64,000 nucleotides of DNA from Linepithema humile (taxonomy: Eukaryota > Arthropoda > Insecta > Hymenoptera > Formicidae). The DNA is taken from assembly GCF_040581485.1 (NCBI RefSeq), contig NC_090132.1:18781411-18845410 (forward strand), read 5' to 3'. How positions within the stretch are numbered: position 1 is the first letter of the stretch; every line of letters begins with the position of its first letter. The position numbers and the translations under genes are program-made. Below, piece by piece: positions 26,890-38,900 of this stretch. The notes below the pieces were generated by a model. That model saw only the letters and a program-made list of their open reading frames with translations, was not told the DNA's origin and did no database searches.

Positions 26890-27152
26890 CTTTATCGACG
26901 ATTTTGCCAAAGAGATTTTTCCCTCTAAGAAAATTCTTCGTCGAACAATTCCATCGTCGGTTACGAAACTGATGTTGACATTCGACGACAGCCTGATTTG
27001 CACCCCTAGCTACCGCTGTTAGCACTCCGGGGTTCTCTCTAGCGAGCCTTCTCTGCTTTCTTCTCAGAGTCGCATAGACGGCAGGATCCATGTTTAAGGA
27101 AGCTGGTGACATTGGTAAAAAATTGTTGGGTTCGCCCGCTTTTGCAATGCCC
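26890..27152 (-). CDS. wg: wingless/Wnt-1 coding exon 2 (residues 34-122)
   Basis: This exon encodes the start of the Wnt N-terminal domain. It begins GIAKAGEPNN (from residue 35) and contains the basic segment LRRKQRRLARENPGVL, then ANQAVVECQHQFRNRRWNCS, the classic Wnt signature. Cys92 and Cys103 belong to the conserved disulphide set, and Asn102-Cys-Ser is a conserved N-glycosylation sequon. It ends NLFGKIVDK. The acceptor is a polypyrimidine tract followed by CAG (27155-27153), and the donor is GTAAGT (26889-26884). The exon enters in phase 2 and leaves in phase 1, and both joins restore conserved Wnt-1 sequence exactly. The open frame running upstream of 27152 is intron read-through and is excluded. 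There are no frameshifts or missing signature residues. Confidence 0.97.
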
Positions 27153-30100
27153 CTGAAAGGAAAAGGATCATTATTTTTCATATTATCTTCTACTCTGTTC
27201 AATACAGAAAAAAGGAGACAAAATGGCATACGAAGAAAAATTATTGCATTCAGCTTGAGCAATTTTGTGAGGTTTTCTCTTTGAGGAAAAGGCAGGTTAG
27301 CTAATGTCTTTTTAAAAAGCGAAAAGACCTTCAACGGAAGTAAGCGTGTTTTTAAACAGGGTCGTGTTAATGAAGAGCCTTCGAGTAAAATTATTTTCGT
27401 AATCCGGTGTATTTCCGTCGCCCAAGAAGCGTAATCCCGATCATATATCTTTGGCACAGGCGTTAAAGCGTACATAGTAAGCGCGCTTTCGCGAAATTAT
27501 CAATTTATATGCGGTCGCGGTTAAGCTAGCACCGGCCCTCGCGAGAGCTTAATGCAACGCGATCGCCAGTAAATTCTCTTAATGAGGTCCTGCGTGTTCG
27601 TTTTGGTGTGCGCCGTGCGCATCGTTATCTTGCGTGTGTCGCGTATTACATGGCCGTCGTAACATACGCTGAGTATCGGGCGATATCGCGTAAATAAATT
27701 TTAATTATGCGGCAATTCCGCGAATGATAATGTGCACCGTCATTCGCTGCGATTGCGTTTGTCCTATCTAATCTACAATCGCAATCGCTTGACAAGTGAT
27801 CTGGCAGGGAAATTACTTCCGCTGAGTAAAGCTTTAATTTGTATTTAATAGTTGCTGACATATATCTTGTTGGTTCAATTATGTTCATTCCGACAATTAT
27901 TCAATCTTGATGCAAAATGTTATGTATCAATCTTTACATGTTTCTTTCTGATCTTCTCGTAAGTTATTTAAATCAATATCTGACGTGAGAAAAATTAATT
28001 TATGCAAAATAAATTCTCTGTTTAAAGTCAAAATTTGTGTTTTCAAGATTGTGACTTCGTATTTTTGCATATCATTGATTTATTCGTATTTTTTTAAACA
28101 AAAAGAAAATTAAACTTATATATATATTTAAAAAAAAATGAAATCTTTGCGCCATAAAACGCGGTATCGGATGATTGCATTTTGTTTATCGCAGAAATTG
28201 CTTGTGAAATGTCTGGCTTGGTGTATAACCTACGGGTGCTTAAGCGCGTGATTTAAACGATGGTCGTCACCGCGAAACGCCGATTTCGCGCGCAAAAAGG
28301 TGCGCTTTCAGAAAAGAACAGGCAGCGCGAGAGAACGAGGAGCGACGAAGGTGGATTAGCACGAAAGACGAAACTGGTTCAGCAGTTTCGATCAACGGTA
28401 GCTCGTTGTACATACAGGGTGTATCGGAAGGACTTTCTATAGAGGAAAGAAGTTCTTTGATAAGTTCGAAAGGCGATTTTTTTTGTAAGGAAAGCGTGAT
28501 AAGTCGCTAGCTGTTCGCAACTATTGATTTGCAAACATTAGTAATAATCAAGATTTAAATTAGTTTTTTTTTCAAATAAGGAACACTTGAAACAAAATGT
28601 AATATTTTATTTTTTATTAAAATATATAAAATAAAGTAGTCAAGAGTACTCTTCATTTTAATTACTTATAATTGAGAAAACTATTAATAGACCAATATCG
28701 ATAATCTCAATATTCCCCTTAAGCCTGTCTGGCCTTATGTTTGCAGTTCGGAGAAAGTGTCCGATTTCTGATACACCCTGTATGTGTAATAAATCAAGCT
28801 GCCGCGCGAGTTCAGCCAGTGAAAGAATTCGCGTCCCGATCGATCGAGCATCGCACAGAAAAACGTTTAAATGCGCTCACGGTGTGCCCTTCGTGGGAAG
28901 AGGGACGCGCGGCCCTTGAAGAAATCCAGGATCGCGCAAAATGCATACTGATCAACCGCGGTAAGAAACATTGTAACCCGCTCGGAAACAGAAATCACGG
29001 AACAATCGGAAAGTCGATCACAACTCGCAGCTAAGGGCGATTTCGAGGCAAACAGGTGCATCTGTTGCTGAAATATATTCTTCGTATGTTTATAAATTTG
29101 TGTCTCATTTTGACCACATTTTGTTTTTGCCAGAAACAAATAATTACAAACATACGATATTTATATATAGTATATATATAGTATTTACGGATCGAGATGG
29201 CCGTTTGTTTTGAAGTGAAAACTAGACTAGTTCAAAATAAAGTAATACGGCTATAGGCGATACAAACACAGCGCAATAAAATGTTGATATAGCACGAGTG
29301 CCATAAGCACCCTTGACGGGAAGAACTCCCCGAAGTCCAAACAGCTCGTAAACGTCCGCGGCCGATTTGCCGCGCGTGAAAAAGCACCAAATGCGTCGGA
29401 TATTTGTTGTTCTTCAGCGAGAGACCGCGCGGAGACGCTCGTGCGACCCTTATTTAAAATAGCTCGCGCGCGGTAGGATCGGATCAGTCATCGCCCGGAA
29501 TAGTAAACAGGTAATCACTGTCGCCGCGGCTTCGTCAACGCTTCGTGGTCTGGGCGGAAATCGAGACAGTGACAGAAACCGGGCCGCGTGGCGCGCGCGG
29601 TCCACCGCGAAATGGTTGTCAGCCACTCGCCGCCGAGATCTCTCGTTGACACTTCGCGCGGGCTAAACAAACTCGCGTTGAAGCGCGAGGTGGCAAACAC
29701 GTGGCATGGTAAAAGGAGCCGGAAGATCGTGTCCTGATAAACAGCATTCTGGACTATATATGAGCCTTGCAGTAGGTCAAATATAACACTAAGATAGCAG
29801 AGTTATGAAACAAAGCTATATTTGAAGAACACAGTGGACAAAAGCAGAATCACTCGGGGCAAACAAATCAAAGTATCAAACAAAAATGGTTCGGTAAAAA
29901 ACAGCTGACTTATCAGTTAATTATTCATATTGTTTTATCATAAAAAATGCAAGAATATTTGACACGAAACTCCCAAGTATTTCTCGACGACAAAGATTCT
30001 TAAGATTGAAAAAAATTTTTAAATGCAGAATAGCGCGACTTGCTGAAACGAAATTGTGTTACGCATATTAAGGCATATACTGCGCGCGGATAACATGTAA

Positions 30101-33100
30101 AGAGGGGCAATAGCGAAATTGAACACCGAGGCCTTTGACGAGCGTCACGGAGACCCGGAGAATGCCCAGAATGCGCACATGACCGCCCTTCGATTCGCCA
30201 CGCGCGATCCGCGAGCTCGCACGGTTGATACGACGTGTAATGCACTTCATGAAGCATCGGCGGCGATGCATACGACGCGCTTCGCATGCGGTGCATTCAA
30301 TAAGCGATGTCCATAAATAAGCCGCGCCGCGGACCGGTTAGGATGTATCTATTGCTTGTAATTTACGTCGGGCTGAAAAGCTCAGGGACGACTCCCTCCG
30401 GTCTCCTCCACCTTCGCATACTTTCTACCGCCAGACGATCGCCGAGACGAAAATAATTTATCGCGCTGAGATAGGAGGGGGGAGGTGGGAGGGCAGGGAA
30501 ATGGCAATAACGATCCCCTTACGCCACGCGCTCGTAATGATAAAAGAGTATTTTAAACTCGCACTGTTATCACTGAATTGTCGTCAACATCCCTACGATG
30601 TATCGAGCGCGATAATATTTTAGTATCGCACGTTTTTCCCAGAATTGTCCGAAATTTGTAACAAAATATTTTTTATTTCTTTCCTTTAAAAGATACACCG
30701 AGACTGAAAATCGATTACTGTTGCAATGACTCAAACATTTTTATTCGTTTATTCTTAAATGTAAAAAATGTTTCTTTCATCTTTATGAACAAATATATCA
30801 GAAGCGTTAATTAATGTTTATAAGAGCAATTTTAGCTGGACCTAAGTTTCTATTTGAGCACTGAATCTTATCTTTTGCCGCTTTCAAACTATCGATTATC
30901 GAGAATCAATCGGTCAAATGATCTCATCGAATGATGAGACCATTGGTTATTTGTATCAGTTCTGAGATGTAATTTATGGAGTCATTGTTTATATCTTACA
31001 AGAGCTCACGCTATGACGATGACGCTATTTCAATACCAAAAGGCCTTCGCGCGTGTGTTATTCGCTGCTCTCGAAGTTAACAAACATACTTATATACATA
31101 GATCGTATAAAATTTCAGGATGAGAGCACTTTGAAAGCACTTTCATGGAAAGTAAAAATGATTTAGCAAGGTTTATACATAATAATTATAGATATATTAA
31201 TAATTATACTTTCTTCTTAATATTTTACATGATAGAAAGAAAGAAAACATTTCATGTAAAATGTCCTTTTTGTTCAGATCGATGTCCGTCTCTGAATAAT
31301 CGCGCTTCCCTTGCATCAGCGTTCCTTTTCAACCGTGACAGAGCGATCCCGACGTATGTCATTTCTAACACGAGTCCGTCCATATCCAGAACGCCGTGAA
31401 TCAGGTCGAGATGTCATGAATCGAACGGAGATGTCGCGGCTCCGATCGCGGAGCTCATCGACGTCTTTTTCGCTTGGTCGACCGACTTCTCGTCTTTCTC
31501 ATCGTAGGAGAGCGCGCTGTCACGGCTGCGTACTCCTCGCTCTTGATTCTCGTTCCTGAGCCGTCCACGTCGATGAATCGACCATACTTAAGATACCGGT
31601 TCGCGATGAAAGCGATAGATACAAAATCGTAGCGATCGCTGCGAACACGCGGAAAGATGCTCATTTGAAATACGAGACAAGAATGATTAATTGCAAACCT
31701 TTTAGCGTCTCTTTTGTTTAATGTAAAACTCTGCGTACGATGAATTATCTTGTTAATAATACGGTACGTCCGTGTTGATATTCGGGAAAACAGAAATTCA
31801 TACAAACTTCAATTTTAATCCAAGAAAAACTCACCTATTGATTTATCGACTATTTTCGAACGCCACGTGTTAAAATTATTTGTATGACGCAGATTTCGCA
31901 GCGGCAGAATGATTGCACTCGACGATTTGCGGTGCGGCACTATCCGATGAAAATCTCGCAGATCCTCGCAAATTTACAATAATGCGAAGTTCAAGCGCGT
32001 CTTCGCTTAATTAACGACGGCGCGCGCGGTAAAAGTAATAGTCTGTCTTAAAAATCCGGCAAGTCTCAGCGTGCGCGCACGCTTTACGTCGCCGCGAGGT
32101 GTAATTATTGCCCGCGTACACAATTAATCGTCACCATTAGCGCCAGATGCGGCCACCCACGTCGCGCGATAACGCGCGTACCGATTTCTTGGCCGGTCTA
32201 CCGATCGTCGTGGTTGCTGATCGATCGATTCCGACGTGTCTCGATCCGCGGCGAGTTGATAAGGATAATAGACTCTCTTTCTCTCTCCGCGCTTTCCTTC
32301 TAATACAACTAATCCGTCTATCTTACATTCCGACACCGGCGGCAGAACCGTCCATTTTTTATTTCCTTATAAAATACCTATTTATTCGTGCTGCTTGTCT
32401 TCGGTCGTTTATTTATCCCGCCACGCTGGCATTTCAATTGGTAGTCGAGATATATCGCTGAAGTAAGATTGAGACTATTGATTTATTAGGCCACACACAA
32501 CTTTCCTCGCGGATAAAGCGGCTATTAATTTCTGAATTTAGAAAAATTTTCAAGAAATTCTACTTTTATAAAGGTCTCACAAGTTTTTTGCTCTCACCCG
32601 TTTCGGTATTCTTGCATTTTTTTTACGTGATACATTGAATGACTTATTTCACTTGACAGTTTTCGTAAGTTTTTACAAAGGCAGTCAATTAATTAATTGA
32701 TCGTTAATCATTTCGAGGAAGATTCCTATTTGAACTTGCATGGTGACGCAAATGTGGCGAGAGCAAAAATAAACAGACTTGTTTCCTTTTAATTGCTAAT
32801 AAACGACGCACGATACATCACGATTCGAGTTTGCTCCAGGAATCGCGAGGCTCACGCGCGACTTGTCGCGTCGCACCGATTCAATCAATTTAGCGACAAT
32901 AATCATCGCCACCGAACACCATCACGCGAGTCTCGTGCGAAAACCGGACAAATTGTTGATTTATCGCCAGCGTTTTATCGTCATAGGTGGATATTCGCCG
33001 CGGCTATCTCGCGGCATAGTATACGAGCGCGAGCGCTCGATCGCGCGCCTTATTTATGATCGGACTAATGAAGTTAGTCATTATCTAATACACATCGCAC

Positions 33101-34646
33101 GCGCAAGAAGGCGTTCGCGAATCAAAACGAGCGGCGTTAGAATTATGATTAATGAATTAATAACGACATGGCGCGCGAGCGGACAGCGCTGCTCCCGCGA
33201 TTAGCGCGATAAATGCCGGGGCAGACAGGTGTTAATGCGTGCGCGTACGAGTGCAAGGTGAAGTAATTAAACGTATGAAGGTCAATTCGATGAAAGCGGG
33301 TAACATTTTAATTAAAAGAAACCATGCCGAATGCAACGGTAAAAGGAAGAAAAATGAAACGCGGCGTTAGCTCGCCGTGAGACATCGTTTCATGATATAT
33401 TTATGTAGCGCAAGTTGAGCGTAGTTTCTCTGGAAAACGTTGTTAAATGCGTAGAAAAGAAAGTAATTATATAAGTTAGGGTAGAAATCTAACGCATTCG
33501 AGTAATTTTGACTGTTTAAAAAACATATAAAAGTGAATGTGTGATAAACTCGAATGGTATGCGCGATTGGAATGCACATAAAATTTTCTACCCGTTGACG
33601 TTTATTTTTAAAGTTTTAATTTACGTCTATATTTAGGAATATTTTAGAGTACAAAATAAGCATTTTATATTTCTCTTTTCTTTTGACGATTACGCAAGTT
33701 ATTTAGATCGCAATTGTATGATTGACATAATATCTAAGAATCGATCGGATTGAAAAATTAAATTAGAATTCCCGAGACTTTCTTGATAAAAGAACAAGTA
33801 ATGCGAAAGTGAAAGATGAAAAGCGAAAACGATGAAGCATTCGATCTTCACGCCGGCGCAAACTCGCTGAAGATCAGGGGCAGAGGACCACGTGGAATAG
33901 ATTCATCCAGCGCGATTTTTATTTTCGATGATTCAGCGATTGCAATCGCGATCTCAATTAGCGTTTCAATCGTTAGTTGTGATGTCATCGTTAGAAACGG
34001 GAAGTAAGTCTTTAAGGTCGCCAATAAAGTAATAAAAGAGAAAAAAATGCTTCTTTTCATGTGTCAATAATTAAGATTATTAACTTTTCTTTAAATACAG
34101 TGTATACATTTTTGAGCGAATAGGTTAAATTGTCCGTGTCGATTAATTAACACCATTAGTCACAGGAAATGAATAATATGAATGAGTTGATGAGAAAATG
34201 AGAATTTTTCAGCAGAAGGAACGAGTATTACAGGTCTTGCCATTTAATTGCAGAAGTCTATTTCAATAGATTATAATCACATCATTATTTCTCGATATTT
34301 CATGCGCAACATGACAGTTGATATTTCACAGTTGAGTAAGAAGAGAAAGTCGAACGGATCTTCATAATGTGACAAAATGCAGAGGGATATTCTTTTCTTC
34401 CCCTCAACTTCTCGGATTATTAAGTCTAGTCAATGAGTTTGTCAACAAGTCTATTAATCGTTCGGTGCGACCATAATTCATTTCGAGAACCTTCACACCG
34501 CTAATGCACGCGATAAAAAGTTTCACGGCGCGACAAGCGAGAGACAAAACGAACGGGAACGCGACTAACACCGAAGGTAATATGTCGAAAAGTGAAACTG
34601 TCCGACGCGAGCTCGGAACTGTTTCGAGTAACACTCTAGTACTTAC
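27153..34646 (-). other. wg: wingless intron 1 (7.5 kb)
   Basis: The intron runs from a GTAAGT donor at 34646 to a CTTTCAG acceptor ending at 27153, in phase 2. It is mostly AT-rich DNA with CpG-richer patches near 29.3-29.7, 30.1-30.5 and 32.0-33.2 kb. Apart from a small MITE at 28415-28780, nothing recognisable was seen. A long first intron in a developmental signalling gene commonly holds enhancers, but that is inference here. Short open frames inside it show no recognisable protein. Confidence 0.9.
28415..28780. mobile_element. 366-bp Tc1/mariner-like MITE in wingless intron 1
   Basis: The left end reads CAGGGTGTATCGGAAGGACT and the right end, reverse-complemented, reads CAGGGTGTATCAGAAATCGG. 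These imperfect terminal inverted repeats extend about 28-33 bp, counting GGAC and TTTCT after a small offset. Both ends are flanked by TA, at 28413-28414 and 28781-28782, the target duplication typical of Tc1/mariner elements. There is no transposase frame inside. The small size, TIRs and TA duplication fit a non-autonomous element; the exact family is not determined. Confidence 0.7.
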
Positions 34647-34747
34647 CACCACATGGATCCCCTGCCGCGATTCTTCGGCCTGGCGATCTCCGCAAGTGAC
34701 GCGTGCGCGATCGCCGAAAGCACGACCAGCAACATCCACGGCCTCAT
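34647..34747 (-). CDS. wg: wingless/Wnt-1 coding exon 1 (signal peptide, residues 1-34)
   Basis: This first coding exon encodes the secretory signal of the Wnt-1 ligand. It reads MRPWMLLVVLSAIAHASLA (residues 1-19, hydrophobic core at 5-18, likely cleavage after Ala19), then a basic stretch ending RGRGSMW. Joined to exon 2 this gives RGRGSMWWGIAKAGEPNN, the usual N-terminal junction of Wnt-1 proteins. The exon ends inside the second Trp codon (phase 2) at a perfect GTAAGT donor (34646-34641). The ATG has A at -3, and an in-frame TGA lies upstream with no ATG between, so this start is well supported. At 101 coding bases it is easily missed by ORF finding. It lies about 7.5 kb from exon 2, and transcription proceeds toward lower coordinates. 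I am sure of the gene and confident of the exon limits. Confidence 0.95.
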
Positions 34748-35385
34748 CTTCCGGCGTGTGTCTCGCGTGTATCTCGATCCACGAGGGTGTCCCGCGCGTA
34801 AATCCTCCCGTGTCGTCCTTATCTCCGATCACCGGTGCACCAACTATCTATCACTGAATGAACATCTCGCGCGAGAAACTCCGGTTTCTCGATCCTAACG
34901 TCGGCGCGAACTCTTCGGACGCCTTCGAATCGCACTCAACGGGGTCATGCGCACGACCCCGAAGCTAATCGCACGATAAGATCGTCCCGGGATTCAGGCG
35001 CGATCCTTCCGTGGATACTTCGATAACGGTCACTGATCACCGCGCGATCACCCTTGGAAATCGACGCGCGGCGAACCGTATCGGAGCCCCGACGAGCGGC
35101 GCTTATCGAGCGTAGAGACGTGCCGTCCTTCTGCGAGCACTTCCGCGCACTGACCCGGTGATCCGCGTCTGTCGTCCTGCTCGTCGTCCGATCGAATGAG
35201 CCTCCTGCGAGAATTGTCAATGGTGTCGGTCAGTTCCGACAAATACTGCAACGCTTAGCTTCTCTTGCCGTTGACTGCGCTTCCCGCGCCGCGCTAGCCA
35301 GCTACGAAACTCACCCCCCCCGAAGAGCCGTCCTCTAGGGGGTGGGTGTCACCCTCCGAGAGCGTGCGACCGAGCGATTCGTGGT
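34748..35385 (-). other. candidate wingless 5' UTR with two short upstream ORFs
   Basis: If transcription starts just below the TATA box, this GC-rich leader precedes the coding exon. Only two ATGs are seen on the minus strand. One at 34948 opens a 17-codon frame ending in TAG at 34895. One at 34865 opens a 4-codon frame ending in TGA at 34851. Neither overlaps the wingless start. They could modestly tune translation; transcript data are needed to know whether they are in the mRNA. Confidence 0.4.
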
Positions 35386-35408
35386 GGGAAAGACACGGCC
35401 CAGGAACG

Positions 35409-35415
35409 TTTTATA
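35409..35415 (-). promoter_or_regulatory. candidate wingless TATA box (TATAAAA)
   Basis: On the minus strand the sequence reads GGCAGGTATAAAACGTTCC. This strong TATA match sits in a GC-rich context about 660 bp upstream of the wingless ATG, in the right orientation. It would place a start site near 35380-35390, giving a 5' UTR of roughly 635 nt. No perfect initiator (TCAGT) is seen at that distance, so the exact start is uncertain. A start site elsewhere, or a 5' UTR intron, cannot be excluded. Confidence 0.5.
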
Positions 35416-35826
35416 CCTGCCAGCCCTTGTGTGGACGTTGCGCGCCGGCTGCAGGATACGTCAGGTACAAACTCGAGCCGCCGGAAAGAGCCGAGCGCTC
35501 TTCCGAGCCTAATCTCTCAGGGGCAACGTACACGCGTGTCACGCGCTCTGCTGCTTCCGTTCCGTTCGTGTTCGTCTCGACCGTCCCAGCTCTCTGCTTC
35601 CTCGACAGAGAGATCCTCCGATCGAGCAACGTGTGGCGGCGACGGCGGTGGCGGCGGTGGCGACGACGGTGGTGCGCGCGAGCGTGCATGCGTGCCTCCT
35701 GCCGCGGGCGTGCGTGCACGCGTGCTCGTGTTGGGGTACGACGACGTAAGACGACGTAGGGGAGAGATGTTCTCTACTCGCCCTTTTCTGTTTCGCGTCC
35801 TCTCTTTTTGACCCGTCTTTTTTTCC

Positions 35827-35892
35827 GTCTCTCTGTCTCTCTCTCTCTCTTTCTCTCAATCTCTTTCTTGTTTTTTCTTTCTCTCGCTTGCC

Positions 35893-35957
<65 letters not shown>
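35827..35957. repeat. (CT)n/(GA)n microsatellite block upstream of wingless
   Basis: A nearly pure CT tract on the plus strand (GA on the wingless strand) is interrupted only by TTT, AAT and TTGTTTTTT spacers. The longest pure runs are about 35897-35925 and 35927-35957. It lies 0.4-0.55 kb upstream of the candidate TATA box. GA repeats are the binding motif of GAGA factor in flies, so a promoter role is possible. The tract is also a common simple repeat that generates spurious long Ser/Leu and Arg/Glu open frames on both strands. Confidence 0.9.
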
Positions 35958-35958
<1 letters not shown>

Positions 35959-38900
35959 CGGAACGTCTGCCCGTTTCGCGCTGCCCTCGCACTGCTTGGG
36001 GGGTACGGTGCAACGAGTTGGAGAACCAATACCCTTCGACGGGCAAGTATAGGCCTCGGCTAGCGACTGCACGCGCTCCTCCGCGGAAGAGCCGATCTCT
36101 CTTCAGAGAGAGAACGGCACGTTCTCCTTTCCCCCCTGATGCGATGGAGACCACTGAACCCTCCCAAGACCGATTAAATCTCGCTCCGCCTCTTTCGGCC
36201 CGGCCCCCGCCTCTCTGCCCCTGCCTTTTCCTTTTCCTCCACCACCAGCGGCATCTCCTCGGCCTCTTCTCCCGCGGTGCTTCTCGTCATCTGCTTCCTC
36301 CTCTTTCCTCGTCAACGTCGTCATTCTCTTACCTTGCATCAGCGTTCGCTAATAATCCTTTCCCGTTTCTACTCCTCCTTCCACCTCCTTTCGCGCGATT
36401 CATGCTTTCGTCTACCTCCCGTGGCATCTGAGAGATGCGCTCCGGAATTGAATCAACCCCCATTGTCGAAAAACAGTTTCACGAGACGGTTGAGAGGCAG
36501 AAGTATACGAAGAGATGAAGAAATGTTATATTAATTTGATAAAACCATTACGATTACAATTTAATAAAACAACATATTAATCATTCTTCGAATACAAAAT
36601 GTGAAATGTAAGGTATAGATCACGCAAGAGCGAGATGATTTCATTAAGTTTTACCAATTATCACAAATTTCATGAGAAGACATATTATTTTATTGCAGAT
36701 TGTTATTTGTCATCAATTTAACTGTCATTTGAAAGTTCACACTAACATATAACTTAGTGTCAATGATCACGAAAGCACCTGGCTTTAGCGGCAATTCCTC
36801 TTCACATCGCACTCATCGCCGACTATTGCCGACTATTGCCGGGTCGCGATCGCTATTTCGTCATCGTTTTCCCGTCCGTGCGTCCTCGTTCCCTCGTAGA
36901 ACGAAGCTGGCAGTTTCTGACAGAGCTCTAGTGTCTGGCAGGCGAGCACGTGGCTCTCAAGGGGAAACAGTGGGCAGGCTTTACGAAGGTTACGCCCGAG
37001 CTCCCACTACAACCCCGTGTTTCTCGCGCAAGGAGTCCACGCCGCACTCCCGACGAGGAGTCACCCCACTCTTCGTCTACACCTCCGTCGCTTCGTTTTG
37101 TTTCCCTTCCACCCTCTTTGTCCACCGCGCGCACCCGGTCCCTCTACCTTTTTTTTTTTTACCTTCTTTTTTCATTCAACTCTTCCCTCACTACGAGGTC
37201 CGAGTGGTTTCTTCCCCTTTCCGCGCGCCGCGCCTCGCCGGTCGCTACTCTTCCGTCGGGAATGCGTGAATCGAAAGGTGGAGGTGTGCACGCGCATGTG
37301 TGTGGGAACGCATCGCGGAATGCGGGACAGCGTAGCTATGGAACTACCAACGGGGTTGGCTTCCCTCCGCCAGGAGGACTCTACACGATGTTGTCCACGT
37401 CAGAAATTTCTTCCCTAACTATATAGAATTTTTATCGCACAAGTGTGCTTTCGCGCAAGCGTAATTTGAAAATTATAATAAATAAAGGATATTTCTTCAA
37501 GATGACATGCTTTTACAAAAGATCGAATTTTAGGATCGCGCTAAAACACAAGTTATACAATCGATCGAAGTTTTTTAGTGAGAGTTATGTACATTTATCA
37601 AATGGATTAAATCATCGCATAACATAACGTAATTAGTTTTACAAATGTTTCAATTGTCGTCGTAATGCTGAATAAAATGATCGTTATCGTTGCTGCTAAC
37701 GTTCTCTCAAGTCCTTTGCAAATGTTGGTAAAGTACGACAAATGTTAAACGCGATTAAACGTTTGTACATCGATCTGCGCCAACAAATTTATTTGTCCTC
37801 TTGCGATAACTCGAGAGGATGGAAAGCGACCGGCATCGGCCGTATCGCTTTTGCACCTACCAGCGATAAGAATAAAAGCGACGAGAAAAGCGCAGCAAAT
37901 GCGTATTCCCCAGTTATGATAGATCGCGGCATAAATCACCGGCAACATGTACGTCCGCCCTTTTACCGAATAACGTGTAATTTGGCAGTAGCTTAAAAGG
38001 CGGATTCCGCGATACATATCCGGTAGCAGGACAATAAAGTAACGAGGCCAGGAGTCGAGATTGATGGAGTCGAAATGAGCGTGCGGCGCCGGTGCAACTA
38101 ATTTCGTGCAATGACTTCACAATTGCGTTTTTATCTTAACACGGTGTCATATATTTGGTGAGTTTGTTGGCGAAAGAGAGAAATCTGAGTATGCGCCGAT
38201 GTTTTATCATCAACGAGGCGAAATTCGAGGCAATTTTGTGGAAAGTACGACAATTCCGGTCGGGTTTACTTTTTCTGCGATGGACGCTAAAAATTTCGCA
38301 TTTACAAGAAATCAATGATAAAAATCGGCATCTTTCAGTTTAATTCTGTTAAAATCACTTTAATAAAAAAAAAGAACACTCGCAACATAAAATTGCATAT
38401 TTCTGTGAGATGCTGAGAATAATATGACGATGAAATGCGTATTATAGTAAGGAGAGGGAATCAAGAGTGATTTTTATTTTATTATATAAGAGCTTATATA
38501 ATTCCCTGCTTTGCGCAATATTGTATGATACGGGAAAATATTTATTGCAAAAAAAAGAACGTTCCATGTTTGCTTTAAAGACGACTTTCATGTCGATCCA
38601 AAGATAAACGATGCTAATCCGCTTCTTTATGTTTTCGCGGTAACGAGGAAAGGAGCGCCATTATTTACCGAGGAGAAGGTGAGGCGGTTTATCGTTAGCC
38701 AGCGAAATCCGAGGCAATTACGTGTGGAATGTTCAGCTGCATCGCCGGGAAGATGCGATTGCACGTTTCGCTCAAAGCTCGCAGCGCGCGGCCGCATATT
38801 GCACGCCTTTCGTTTGAGCTTTCCACGATTGTCATCGAGTGATTAGTGAAACGTGTACCAAAAAGTCTTGCGTTTACTCGCGGCACAAGTTGCGCATGTG

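Noticed and set aside
34404..34832. 142-codon minus-strand frame overlapping wingless exon 1
   Set aside because: It opens at GTG and runs in a different frame across exon 1 and through the splice donor. The wingless frame explains the conserved protein.
35539..36431. Long open frames on both strands (207, 177 and 126 codons)
   Set aside because: They are translations of the CT/GA microsatellite (Ser/Leu on one strand, Arg/Glu on the other).
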